Origin: DATEDA01 sp963789885
GTDB lineage: Bacteria; Pseudomonadota; Gammaproteobacteria; Burkholderiales; SG8-39
DNA length: 64,000 bases
Assembly: GCA_963789885.1 (NCBI GenBank)
Contig: CAWBNB010000014.1
Span: forward strand, 1 to 64,000
Reading direction: 5' to 3'
Below, piece by piece: positions 52,779 to 61,705 of the stretch (position 1 is its first letter; every line of letters starts with the position of its first letter). A program made the position numbers and the translations under genes. The notes under the pieces were generated by a model, which saw only the letters and a program-made list of their open reading frames with translations, did not search any database and had not been told where the DNA came from.

Positions 52779-54164
52779 ATGAACCGACCATTGCAGTTCT
52801 TACCACGGGCGGACCATATGCCGCTGCTATCGAAGTATGGCCTGTACCGCGGCCTGATGTTCGTTGCCGTGGGCCTGGCTCTGGCGATGGCGCTTCTCAG
52901 CACGACAAACAAGCAAGTCCATCACGATGAATTCGATCACGTCAACGCGGCACGGTTCTATTTCGACCACTGGCTCCCGCCCGGCGTCGGCGATCCGCGC
53001 GCCCTCGAAGCGTACTCGCTGTTCGGTGCGTCTTACCTCGACGAGTGGGACGTCGTTTACCCACTGGCGGGAAAGTTCGCGAAACTGATCAGTCCGATGG
53101 TGACGAATGAAATCATTGCGCTGCGATTGTTCAATGTTGGGCTGCTTCTGGTGCTCGCGTGCATCGCGCTTGTTCGGCGCGACGACATTCTGGCGCTTGC
53201 CCTGTTGTTGACGTCACCGCAGATCTGGTACGTGTTCAGCTATGTCAACGGCGATGCGTTTCCGATGTTCCTGTCGTTCCTGGCGGTCATCGCCCTCACC
53301 TCCTCTCGTAGCCTCTTCAATGCGCACGCCCGGTCGACCCTCGTTCGTTATTTGCCATTGGGTATCTGCATCGGCTTGATCCTGCTGTCCAAGAAGACCT
53401 TTTGGCCTTTCGGCTTGTTCGCAATCTGCTGTGCCCTGTGGCTCGAATTTGCGGAGCGCCAGCACGCCCGCACGATCGGCGGTTTTCTCAAGAGCGCGGG
53501 CCTGCTCGGTTCCGTCATCCTCCTGACCGCGTTTCCGCGCGTCGGCTACGACCTCGTTGTCAACGGCCTGCCCGCTCAGAAAGCCGCGCGCATGGCGCAA
53601 ACCCAGGATGCCTTGGCGCTCCCCTATTTCAAGCAGTCGACAAACTTGCGAGCCGAGCTGAATGTAAGGAGCAAAGGAGTGACCCTCGTTCAGATGATGA
53701 AGCCCCCCTACAACTGGGCCGGGCTTTCCGCGGTTACCGCATTCGGAGCGTACAACTACACAGCTATCCGCGTGCCGCGCGCTTATTACTACCTCATATT
53801 CGGCGCGTACGCCCTCTTTCTGGTCTATCTGGGCATCGCCGTGGCAGTTCGCGGCAACGCGAACGACAGGGCGATTCTCTTTGGCGGCTTCGTGTTTTCC
53901 TTGCTCATCATCGGTCTCTCCATTTACCACTCGTGGACCGGAGACTTTCAGCCTCAGGGACGCTACCTTTTCGGTGTCCTTGCAATCCTCGCCGTCGCAC
54001 TTGCCCGGAGCAAACGCCTGCTGCACCCTTTGCCTGTCAACGTGTTCCTGCTGCTTTGTTTCTCCTGGTCCGTCTACTCTTTTTACACAGCAGGACTTGC
54101 CCAGGTTTCCCAATTCAGAGACGTCGTGGAAATCAACCCCAACTTCAAGAGACCACTTGATTAG
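52779..54164 (+). CDS. GT-C type membrane glycosyltransferase-like protein
   Basis: A 461-residue (or 448 from ATG 52818) polytopic protein with about 10 helices. The first periplasmic loop has VHHDEFDHVNAARFYFDHWL, where the Asp-Glu pair is in the place of the catalytic DE of GT39-like enzymes. Then come DEWDVVYPLAGKF and LLTSPQIWYVFSYVNGDAFPM. The end has YHSWTGDFQPQGRYLFGVL, typical of arabinosyl/mannosyl GT-C proteins. It probably uses a polyprenyl-phosphate sugar in the periplasm. It is flanked by IS debris on both sides but its frame is clean. Confidence 0.75.
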   Translation: MNRPLQFLPRADHMPLLSKYGLYRGLMFVAVGLALAMALLSTTNKQVHHDEFDHVNAARFYFDHWLPPGVGDPRALEAYSLFGASYLDEWDVVYPLAGKFAKLISPMVTNEIIALRLFNVGLLLVLACIALVRRDDILALALLLTSPQIWYVFSYVNGDAFPMFLSFLAVIALTSSRSLFNAHARSTLVRYLPLGICIGLILLSKKTFWPFGLFAICCALWLEFAERQHARTIGGFLKSAGLLGSVILLTAFPRVGYDLVVNGLPAQKAARMAQTQDALALPYFKQSTNLRAELNVRSKGVTLVQMMKPPYNWAGLSAVTAFGAYNYTAIRVPRAYYYLIFGAYALFLVYLGIAVAVRGNANDRAILFGGFVFSLLIIGLSIYHSWTGDFQPQGRYLFGVLAILAVALARSKRLLHPLPVNVFLLLCFSWSVYSFYTAGLAQVSQFRDVVEINPNFKRPLD

Positions 54165-54239
54165 CGACAATCCTCAGCAGGCTCACGTGGTGAGCCGGTG
54201 AGGGGGCGAAGATGGGCTCACCGACACAGGAGGTGAGCC

Positions 54240-55208
54240 ATGGCGATGAACCGAGTGCAGTTTCAACCCGGACTTTCGATGGCCGAGTTCCTGGACCGAT
54301 ACGGCAGCGAGGACAAGTGCGAGGCGGCGCTGGTTGCCGCGCGCTGGCCCAAGGGCTTTGCCTGCCCGGCCTGCGGCTGCGGCCGTGGCACAGCGCGTTC
54401 GTTCGCGCAGGGCGCCGCTACTGGCAGTGCGCGCGTGCCGCCACCAGTGCAGCGCTCATCAGCGGCACGATCTTCGAGTCCACCAAGCTGCCGCTGACGC
54501 GCTGGTTCCTGGCCATGCACCTGCTCACCCAGTCCAAGAACAACGTCTCGGCGCTGGAGCTCAAGCGCCACCTGGGCGTTTGCTACAAGACGCGCCTGGC
54601 TCATGAAGCACAAGCTCATGGAGGTCATGCGCCAGCGCGAGGACTCGCGCGTGCTCGACGGGCGCGTGGAGATCGACGACGCCTACCTCGGCGGCGAGCG
54701 CTCCGGGCGGCAAGACGCGGACGCGGCTCGGAGAACAAGGTGCCCTTCATCGCCGCGGTGCAAACCACCGCTGAGGGTCACCCGCAGTACGCCTGCTTCT
54801 GCCAAGCAGCCGTTCACCACCGAGGCGGTGGCGATCTGGGCCGCCAAGTCGCTGGCCACCTCGGCCAGCGGTGGTCTCCGACGGGCTGTGGTGCTTTCGC
54901 GGCGTCAAGATCATCGGCGCCGACCACGAACCCATCGTCACCGGCAGCGGCAAGGCCAGCGCCAAGCTGCCGCAGTTCAAGGCCGTCAACACGCTGCTGG
55001 GCAACCTGAAGACCGCACTCGACGGGCACCTACCACGCGTTCGATTTCGCCAAGTACGCCCATCGCTACCTCGCTGAGGCCCAGTACCGATTCAACCGTC
55101 GCTTCGACCTGGCCTCCATCCTGGCTCGCCTGCTGCGCGCCGCCGCGCTCACCCCGCCTCAGCCGGGGCGGCTCCTGCTCGCTGCTGAGGTTCGTCGCTC
55201 GCGCTGAG
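54240..55208 (+). pseudogene. IS1595-family transposase with several frameshifts
   Basis: The start is clear (MNRVQFQPGLSMAEFLDRYG, then CPACGCG zinc ribbon). Further pieces in other frames read ISGTIFESTKLPLTRWFLAM, SKNNVSALELKRHLGVCYKT, RVEIDDAYLGGER (catalytic Asp), VSDGLWCFRGVKIIGADHEP and FDFAKYAHRYLAEAQYRFNR. At least four shifts or small gaps are needed to join them. The element is dead. Its 3' end overlaps the flippase-like gene that follows on the other strand. Confidence 0.85.
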
Positions 55209-56237
55209 GTTCTTCGAATCAAGAGAAACCTTGTTCGCTTTCCGCTCGAGGCGATATCGACGCAGGCCTGACAACATCAGCGGAAGGCCGACAACGACGC
55301 CTCCCCAGAGCGTCACAATCCGAACGCAAGTGACAACCATCAGCGCGTGATCCAGCTGAACACCAATATGCTCGAGATCGAGTAAGAGCGCCACTTCGAA
55401 GCCGCCGAGGCCACCTGGCGACATGCTAGCGGATCCGGTCAGACGAGCGAACGCGACCGCGCCGATTCCAGTTCCGACGGAAATGGTCGTAGAAAGATAC
55501 GCAAGGACACCCCAAAGAAATAGGCCAACGACAGCGTTGGCGAGCACGCCCAACAGGACAAACATCAGCGCTCGGGGAAGCGCCAACAGGCGCCTAGCTG
55601 CGTGCAATAGGCCGGCGGTCGCGTTGACCGCCACAAGGAGTTTCGGCCACTCGCTGACCAACCGTCGCAGCCCGTGAACGACCGGGTCAGGGTAACGAGC
55701 GACGAACGCGATGCACCCCAAGCCCGCTACGGCGATGATGGTGAGACCGTCTGAAAGTGGTCCCCGATAGAAGACAGCACCAAGTAGCAGCAGCCCCGCA
55801 AGATCGAAGAGGCGCTCGGCGAAATAGGCGGTAAGGCTCGTGCGAATCGGCACCCCATGGCGCACCAGCAGCAAGCTGCGGGCCGCCACACCGATCTTCC
55901 CCGGAGTAGGAAGTAATCCGAGCCCTGCCATGAATATGCCAAAGCTGGCCATTTTAGGGACGCGTGCGCCGAGACAGCCCAGCATCCACTGCCACCGCAC
56001 AAACCTGAGCAAGTGATTCGCCCCAAAGGCGACAAGAATCATTGCCGCGATATGCGATCCGCCCCGCTCGAGTCGGGCGACCTCAGCCCGGTCAGTAACG
56101 AGAATCCCAGCGATAACTAGTATGACCACCCAGACGACCGCAGCGACAACGACGAAACGAACGCCCCGATGAACGCGAAGCAACAGCGCTTGCTGGCTGG
56201 TCCTGCGCGGCTGCGCATTAGGTGCCTCGGTCGCCAC
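55149..56237 (-). CDS. Flippase-like membrane protein (LPG synthase TM family), tail replaced by IS DNA
   Basis: A 362-residue polytopic protein with about 8 helices. Family landmarks are MAGLGLLPTPGKIGVAARSLLL near residue 112, YFAERLFDLAGLLLLG, and ARLTGSASMSPGGLGGFEVAL near residue 275. The start is GTG 56237, with GGAG about 10 nt upstream and GtrA ending 19 nt before. The last 20 residues (SDEPQQRAGAAPAEAG end) are antisense to the IS1595 remnant, so the natural C-terminus was probably lost. Function may survive because all helices are present. Confidence 0.8.
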   Translation of the reverse strand: MATEAPNAQPRRTSQQALLLRVHRGVRFVVVAAVVWVVILVIAGILVTDRAEVARLERGGSHIAAMILVAFGANHLLRFVRWQWMLGCLGARVPKMASFGIFMAGLGLLPTPGKIGVAARSLLLVRHGVPIRTSLTAYFAERLFDLAGLLLLGAVFYRGPLSDGLTIIAVAGLGCIAFVARYPDPVVHGLRRLVSEWPKLLVAVNATAGLLHAARRLLALPRALMFVLLGVLANAVVGLFLWGVLAYLSTTISVGTGIGAVAFARLTGSASMSPGGLGGFEVALLLDLEHIGVQLDHALMVVTCVRIVTLWGGVVVGLPLMLSGLRRYRLERKANKVSLDSKNLSASDEPQQRAGAAPAEAG

Positions 56238-56256
56238 GGCAATATGCTCCGGAGGG

Positions 56257-56664
56257 TTATCGGAACGACCACCGTTTGTGTCCGATGAAACTGGTGATAA
56301 TCGGCACGCAGACTCCCGCGACGTGCGCAATAAGATCGACATGAGTTCGAACGCCAGCCCAGGGCAGGATGATGTCAGCGAGAAGCAGCGTGACAACCAA
56401 CGTCTGGACAACAGCGGCAATATTCACGAGGGCAAAAACCACTATCTGCCGATGAAAACCGGCTCGCCCAGGGGGAAAAACATAGCTCCGCATCAGGACA
56501 AACGCGACTGCCATGCCAACGAGATAGGCAAGTACCACCGCAACAGGTAGGGCGACCCAGAGGCTCAAGCCGATCCGGGACAGAATGTTGGCCGCGGCGG
56601 CGAATCCACCAGCGGCAAGGAACCGCATGAATTCAGTGGTATGCGCTCTTGCGTCCACGGGCAT
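56257..56664 (-). CDS. GtrA-family membrane protein
   Basis: A 135-residue protein with four predicted helices in the GtrA layout. EFMRFLAAGGFAAAANILSR is at the start, ALPVAVVLAYLVGMAVAFVL forms helix 2, and the basic RSYVFPPGRAGFHRQ loop and SFIGHKRWSFR end are typical of the family. GtrA proteins work with GtrB-like transferases and are thought to help move polyprenyl-phosphate sugars across the membrane. It is the first gene of a transcript with the flippase-like protein. Confidence 0.88.
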   Translation of the reverse strand: MPVDARAHTTEFMRFLAAGGFAAAANILSRIGLSLWVALPVAVVLAYLVGMAVAFVLMRSYVFPPGRAGFHRQIVVFALVNIAAVVQTLVVTLLLADIILPWAGVRTHVDLIAHVAGVCVPIITSFIGHKRWSFR

Positions 56665-57204
56665 CGCCGATGTTAAGGGCCGGTAACGGCGGTGTTACGC
56701 GCCCGCTGGAATCGGACGGCATTCAAATCAATGCGGGAAAGGTCAGTCTGACTGGACCGGTCAGGCCGTATCGCGATTCAAGATGTGCCCTTGGGCGCCA
56801 CCGATGACTGCAGTAGGTTCGAGGTACTCATCGGGCTCCTTTAGCGCAAGTTCGGAAACCGCGCGAGCTGCACGCGCGAGTTGAGACAGGGGGATCGGCG
56901 CGAAAAGGCCCCCTCGCCGGAGCCCCAATGTGACCTGACTGGCACGTGTTGTGCTGAGATTTGGCATCCTATAGGGTATCGAGCCGATACGCGTCCGGAT
57001 GTTCGTCCTTGAGGATCTCTTGAGGTGAGTCTCGGATATTGTGGCTCACCGGGTCGACCAAAGTCGACGGCGCGGTAGCCGGAACCTACAATCGCGGCCA
57101 TGGTCCCCCGCGGCGAATTCAACGTTTCCTTGATTGCCCGCCGGAGCTAGTCGGATACCTCGAACAGCTCGTGCCAGGTTTCGACGCCGATCAAATGGTT
57201 GGAT
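56665..57204. other. Gene-poor region before the arabinose-donor operon
   Basis: About 540 nt between divergent genes. The minus strand has small frames that look protein-like, for example MAAIVGSGYRAVDFGRPG near 57100 and EILKDEHPDAYRLDTL ending near 56968. None is convincing as a complete gene. Promoters for the GtrA gene and the operon at 57205 must lie here. Confidence 0.4.
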
Positions 57205-58656
57205 ATGCAGCGCGCTAAGGAGGCGTTGGTTCCGCCGCGCGAGCCAGTGCTCGTCGTCGACTTGGACGGAACGCTCATCAAGACCGATCTGTTGGTCGAG
57301 ACAAGCTTAGCTCTTCTGAAGCAGGACCCTTCTTCACTCCCCTTGTTAGCGGTCTGGTTGGCACGCGGGAAGGCGAATCTGAAGGAACAGATCGCGAAGC
57401 GAGCAGAGATAGATGCCGTGTCCCTTCCCTACAACAGGGAATTCTTGGACTTCCTCCGCGCAGAGCATGCAGCGGGGCGCAAGATCTGGCTGGCGACCGC
57501 TTCCCACCGCAAACTCGCCGAGCAGGTGGCCGCCCATCTGGGCATTTTCGATCGCGTCTTGGCGACCGAGAACGGACGCAACCTTTCTGGAAGGGCCAAA
57601 CTGGATGCGCTGGTCTCCCAGCTAGGGGCAAATGGGTTCGACTACGCGGGCAATTCGCTCGTGGATATCCGGATCTGGCCTCAAGCCCGGCGCGCGCTGG
57701 TCGTTAATCCCGAGCGAGGCGTAGAAACGGCCGCTACCCGCCGCTTCACCGTCGAACGCGTTTTCCCGCGAGAGAAGACGCGTTGGTCCACTTACTTGAG
57801 AGCCATTCGGCTTCAGCAGTGGGTGAAGAACGTGCTGATCTTCGTCCCTTTGCTGCTGGCGCATCGCGTTCATGAAATGCCGCTCCTCTTCAACGGCGCG
57901 ATTGCTTTCCTAGCCTTCGGCATGACGGCCTCGAGCGCCTATGTGCTGAACGATCTGCTGGACCTCACGGCCGACCGTCACCATCCCCGAAAGCGACACC
58001 GGCCATTTGCGTCGGGCGATCTAGCCCCTTCGGCCGGCTTCTGGCTCGTGCCATCGCTGTTGGTTGGGGCGGGCGTTCTCGCCATGCTGCTGCCCGCGGC
58101 ATTCAGCTTGGTACTCATCGTTTACTTTGCGGGAACCTTGGCGTACTCCTTCCAGCTGAAGCATCACGTAATGCTGGACGTGATGACATTGGCAGGCCTG
58201 TATACCTTACGAATGATCGCCGGGGTTGTCGCCGCTTCCGCGGCCCCGACGTTCTGGCTGCTGGCTTTTTCGGTTTTCATTTTCTTGAGCCTCGCCTTGG
58301 TCAAACGCTATTCCGAGCTGAGGGTGATGCAGCGTGAGGGAAAACAGGAGGCACGCGGCCGCGGCTACCAGGTCGGCGATCTCACAATACTGTCCGCTGC
58401 CGGAATCGCGAGCGGCTACCTCGCGGTATTGGTTCTCGCGCTCTACGTTAACAGTCCCGAAGTCCTTCGCCTCTACCGTACTCCGGAGGCTATCTGGCTG
58501 CTCTGCTTTCTCCTGCTCTACTGGGTCAGTCGCATGTGGATGATCACTCACCGCGGGGACATGCATGACGATCCAATCGTTTTCGCCCTCACCGACGGTC
58601 CGAGCCTCGTCATCGGCGTATTGGCCGGTGCGATCGTCATTGGCGCGACCCTATGA
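57205..58656 (+). CDS. HAD-UbiA fusion, decaprenyl-phosphate phosphoribosyltransferase type
   Basis: A protein of about 483 residues. The N-terminal 180 residues are a HAD phosphatase domain (VLVVDLDGTLIKTDLL with both aspartates, then WLATASHRKLAEQV). The rest is a UbiA prenyltransferase with about 8 helices and the motif YVLNDLLDLTADRHHPRKRHRP. In actinobacteria the UbiA-type DPPR synthase joins 5-phosphoribosyl pyrophosphate to decaprenyl phosphate, and a phosphatase then removes the 5-phosphate. Here both steps would be in one chain. The ATG is at 57205, with TTG at 57199 as an alternative. The stop overlaps the next ATG (ATGA). Confidence 0.87.
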   Translation: MQRAKEALVPPREPVLVVDLDGTLIKTDLLVETSLALLKQDPSSLPLLAVWLARGKANLKEQIAKRAEIDAVSLPYNREFLDFLRAEHAAGRKIWLATASHRKLAEQVAAHLGIFDRVLATENGRNLSGRAKLDALVSQLGANGFDYAGNSLVDIRIWPQARRALVVNPERGVETAATRRFTVERVFPREKTRWSTYLRAIRLQQWVKNVLIFVPLLLAHRVHEMPLLFNGAIAFLAFGMTASSAYVLNDLLDLTADRHHPRKRHRPFASGDLAPSAGFWLVPSLLVGAGVLAMLLPAAFSLVLIVYFAGTLAYSFQLKHHVMLDVMTLAGLYTLRMIAGVVAASAAPTFWLLAFSVFIFLSLALVKRYSELRVMQREGKQEARGRGYQVGDLTILSAAGIASGYLAVLVLALYVNSPEVLRLYRTPEAIWLLCFLLLYWVSRMWMITHRGDMHDDPIVFALTDGPSLVIGVLAGAIVIGATL

Positions 58657-59972
58657 CGCGCTACGAGTCGTGGGGCCGATTCCCGAAGGCCACACACGAC
58701 GTCGTGCAAATGAACTGGCGCGACATAACGCTGCCCGCGGACTCGGGAAAAAGCATGCTTCCCTTCGGAAACGGTCGCAGCTACGGGGACTGCTGTCTGA
58801 ATGACCATGGCATTTTGCTCGATGCCCGTGGCCTTGACCGTTTCATGGCTTTCGACGCACGAACGGGAAGGTTGCGCTGTGAGGCCGGCGTATTGCTCTC
58901 CGAGATCCTGGAGCTGGTCGTTCCGCGCGGGTGGTTCCTGCCGGTCACTCCAGGAACACAGTTCGTCACTCTCGGGGGAGCGGTCGCCAACGATCTACAC
59001 GGCAAGAATCACCACCAAGCGGGGACCTTTGGGCGACACATCAATTGCTTCGAGCTGTTGCGCTCGGATGGGACCAGGCTCCGATGCTCGTCAACCGAAA
59101 ACCCAGATTGGTTTCGCGCGACTGTCGGCGGGTTGGGGTTAACTGGCCTAATCACCTGGGTTGAACTTCAGCTCAAGGCCATATCGGGCCCGCACATCGA
59201 TCAGGAGATCGTCCGCTATGGCCGGCTCGATGAATTCTTTCGATTGTCTCGCGAGTCGGAGACCGCCTACGAGTACACCGTCGCATGGGTCGATTGCGCG
59301 GCGACGGGCGCATCCCTTGGCCGGGGCTTGTTTATCCGTGGCAACGACGCCAAGGGGGGGCAAGATCGACGAGCGAGAGCGCCGTATGCGCGATTCAGCG
59401 TCCCGTTCGACCCGCCGTTCGCGCTGATCAACGGCCTGAGCCTTCGCTGCTTCAATGCGCTGTACTACCGAAAGCAGTTGCACGAATACGCGCGCTCGAC
59501 TGTGCACTACTCAACTTTTTTTTACCCGCTCGACGCCATAGGCGCGTGGAATCGGATCTACGGGTCCAACGGACTGCTGCAATATCAGTGCGTTATTCCA
59601 CATCGGCACGCGGAAGCGGCGATACCGGAGATCCTCGGCCAGATCGCCGGCGCTCGCACCGGATCCTTTCTCGCGGTGCTCAAGGTGTTCGGGGACCTGC
59701 CTTCTCCCGGATTGCTGTCGTTCCCGCGCCCCGGAGCGACCCTCGCACTCGACTTTCCGAACCAGGGAAGGCGAACATTCGACCTGCTCGATCGCCTCGA
59801 CGCGATCACCGTGGCGGCCGAGGGGGCACTGTACCCGGCCAAGGATGCGCGAATGAGCCCCGACACCTTTCGACGGTCTTTCCCGAACTGGCAGCAGCTC
59901 GAACCGTTTATCGACTCTCGATTCTCGTCTAGCTTCTGGCGCCGCGTGGGCGGCGAGTCCCGACCAGGATGA
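58653..59972 (+). CDS. DprE1-like FAD-dependent decaprenylphosphoryl-ribose oxidase
   Basis: A 439-residue flavoprotein of the vanillyl-alcohol-oxidase fold. LPFGNGRSYGDCC (36-48), PVTPGTQFVTLGGAVANDLHG (97-117) and HGKNHH (116-121) match the FAD site of mycobacterial DprE1, and PAKDARMSPDTFRR near the end corresponds to its AKDSR lysine region. It should oxidise C2 of decaprenylphosphoryl-ribose. At the position of the DprE1 benzothiazinone-binding cysteine the residue appears to be alanine (ALDFP). It is coupled by 4-nt overlap to the UbiA-type gene and followed by the matching reductase. Confidence 0.9.
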   Translation: MTRYESWGRFPKATHDVVQMNWRDITLPADSGKSMLPFGNGRSYGDCCLNDHGILLDARGLDRFMAFDARTGRLRCEAGVLLSEILELVVPRGWFLPVTPGTQFVTLGGAVANDLHGKNHHQAGTFGRHINCFELLRSDGTRLRCSSTENPDWFRATVGGLGLTGLITWVELQLKAISGPHIDQEIVRYGRLDEFFRLSRESETAYEYTVAWVDCAATGASLGRGLFIRGNDAKGGQDRRARAPYARFSVPFDPPFALINGLSLRCFNALYYRKQLHEYARSTVHYSTFFYPLDAIGAWNRIYGSNGLLQYQCVIPHRHAEAAIPEILGQIAGARTGSFLAVLKVFGDLPSPGLLSFPRPGATLALDFPNQGRRTFDLLDRLDAITVAAEGALYPAKDARMSPDTFRRSFPNWQQLEPFIDSRFSSSFWRRVGGESRPG

Positions 59973-59997
59973 CCCTAACGGTTGGCGGGCGGTTTCG

Positions 59998-60735
59998 GTG
60001 AGAAGAATACTGATCGTCGGTGCGACCTCGGCCATCGCCGAGGCCACCGCGCGCCTGTTCGCCGCGGATGGCAACCGGCTCTGTCTGGCCGGGCGCAAGG
60101 TACCGCGACTGACGGCGATCGCTGAGGACCTCCGGATCCGCGGCGCAACACAGGTCGAGACAGTTGCACTCGATGCCAACGATTTCAGCCAGCACGAGCC
60201 CGTCCTATCGCAGGTGGTGCAGGCTATGGGTGGACTGGACGCGGTGCTGATCGCCCACGGCACGCTGCCGGATCAGCAGGCATGCCAGGCTTCCGTCGAC
60301 GCGACACTCGAAGCCTTCACCACGAACGCACTCAGCGTCATCGCACTGCTGACCCTGGTCGCAAATCGTTTCGAGCAGCAAGGCTCCGGCACGATCGCGG
60401 TGATCTCGTCGGTTGCGGGAGATCGCGGACGGCAGAGCAACTACGTGTACGGAGCCGCAAAGGGCGCGGTAAGCACCTTTACGCAAGGGCTTCGAAACCG
60501 GCTCGCACGTGCGGGCGTGATGGTCGTGACCATCAAGCCGGGGTTTGTCGACACTCCAATGACCGCGGCGTTCAAGAAGGGCGCCTTGTGGGCAACGCCC
60601 GAAGCGGTCGCAAGGCGGATCCATCGGGCGATGGCGAAAGGCGAGGATGTCGTCTACACGCCGTGGTTCTGGCGCTGGATCATGGCAATCATCAAGGTCG
60701 TGCCCGAATCGATTTTCAAGAGGACCCGTCTTTGA
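59998..60735 (+). CDS. DprE2-like SDR, 2'-keto-decaprenylphosphoryl-arabinose reductase
   Basis: A 245-residue classical short-chain dehydrogenase. GATSAIAEATARLFA near residue 8 is the nucleotide loop, AHGTLPDQQ follows, SSVAGDRG near 137 holds the catalytic serine, and Tyr151-x3-Lys155 lies in YVYGAAKG. The C-terminal WMKGEDVVYTPWF-like segment (AKGEDVVYTPWFWRWIM) is typical of DprE2. With DprE1 it completes epimerisation of decaprenylphosphoryl-ribose to the arabinose form. GTG 59998 is the start, 25 nt after dprE1. Confidence 0.88.
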   Translation: MRRILIVGATSAIAEATARLFAADGNRLCLAGRKVPRLTAIAEDLRIRGATQVETVALDANDFSQHEPVLSQVVQAMGGLDAVLIAHGTLPDQQACQASVDATLEAFTTNALSVIALLTLVANRFEQQGSGTIAVISSVAGDRGRQSNYVYGAAKGAVSTFTQGLRNRLARAGVMVVTIKPGFVDTPMTAAFKKGALWATPEAVARRIHRAMAKGEDVVYTPWFWRWIMAIIKVVPESIFKRTRL

Positions 60736-60736
60736 A

Positions 60737-61681
60737 GTGAACCCAAGCGACAAGATCGTCATCACGGGCGGCGCCGGACTTGTCGGCCAGAACCTCATCG
60801 TTCAGTTGAAGCAGAGAGGCTTTACTGGGATCGTTGCGATCGACAAGCATCCCACGAACACGTCGACGCTGCGTCGCCTCCATCCGGACATAATCGTGGT
60901 CGAAGCCGACCTCGCCGAGCCTGGCGTGTGGGAGAAAACCTTCGGCGGTGCGAGCACCGTGGTCCTCAACCAGGCGCAGATCGGCGGTTTGTCGCTTGCG
61001 GACTTTCAGCGCAACAACGTCGTCGCGTCGCAACGAATTCTCGACGTCATCTGTCGTCAGCCGAAACCACCGTTCATCGTTCACATCTCGTCTTCGGTGG
61101 TCAATTCCCGTGCGGTCGATTTCTATACCGAGACGAAGAAGGCACAGGAGAAGCTCCTCCTAGCGAGCGGCCTACCGTGCACGGTACTGCGCCCGACGCT
61201 GATGTTCGGATGGTTCGACCGCAAACACCTCGGATGGCTCGCCCGGTTCATGCGGAAGGTGCCGGTATTCCCGGTACCCGATCGGGGGGACTACATTCGT
61301 CAGCCGCTCTACGTCGGCGACTTCTGCAATGTCATCATTGCGTGTCTGGGCGGAAAGTTCGCCGGTGACACCTTCGACATCTCGGGCCTTGAGCGAATCA
61401 TGTATTACGACATCATTCAAGAGATCAAGGAAGTCGTCGGCTCGCGGACGGTCATCGTCCGGATACCCTTCCGCGTGTTCTGGTGGCTGTTGCGCACGTA
61501 CGCCGTCTTCGACTTGGATCCTCCGTTCACGACCCGGCAGCTCGAGGCGCTGGTCATTCCGGAGTCCTTTCCGATCATCGACTGGCCAGCCATTTTCGGA
61601 TGCTCGCCGACTCCCTTCAGGAAGGCGATCGAGCAGACCTTTCGGGACCCGACCTACTCCAAGGTCGTTCTCGAGTTTTGA
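60737..61681 (+). CDS. NAD(P)-binding SDR-family sugar epimerase/dehydrogenase
   Basis: A 314-residue extended SDR. KIVITGGAGLVGQNLIVQL is at the start, VHISSSVVNSRAVDFYTETKK near 110-130 gives Ser and the Tyr-x3-Lys pair (YTETK), and VLRPTLMFGWFD follows. The C-terminal substrate domain is long. The start is GTG 60737, one base after the dprE2-like stop, so they are co-expressed. The exact substrate is unknown. It may act on a nucleotide or lipid-linked sugar in the same pathway. Confidence 0.83.
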   Translation: MNPSDKIVITGGAGLVGQNLIVQLKQRGFTGIVAIDKHPTNTSTLRRLHPDIIVVEADLAEPGVWEKTFGGASTVVLNQAQIGGLSLADFQRNNVVASQRILDVICRQPKPPFIVHISSSVVNSRAVDFYTETKKAQEKLLLASGLPCTVLRPTLMFGWFDRKHLGWLARFMRKVPVFPVPDRGDYIRQPLYVGDFCNVIIACLGGKFAGDTFDISGLERIMYYDIIQEIKEVVGSRTVIVRIPFRVFWWLLRTYAVFDLDPPFTTRQLEALVIPESFPIIDWPAIFGCSPTPFRKAIEQTFRDPTYSKVVLEF

Positions 61682-61705
61682 GCTGCCGGCGGGAGAAATA
61701 AGCCG

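Noticed and set aside
56841..57122. Small minus-strand frame starting MNSPRGTMAAIVGSGY
   Set aside because: The GSGY resembles a nucleotide-binding start, but the rest has no family pattern and no ribosome site. It may be debris.
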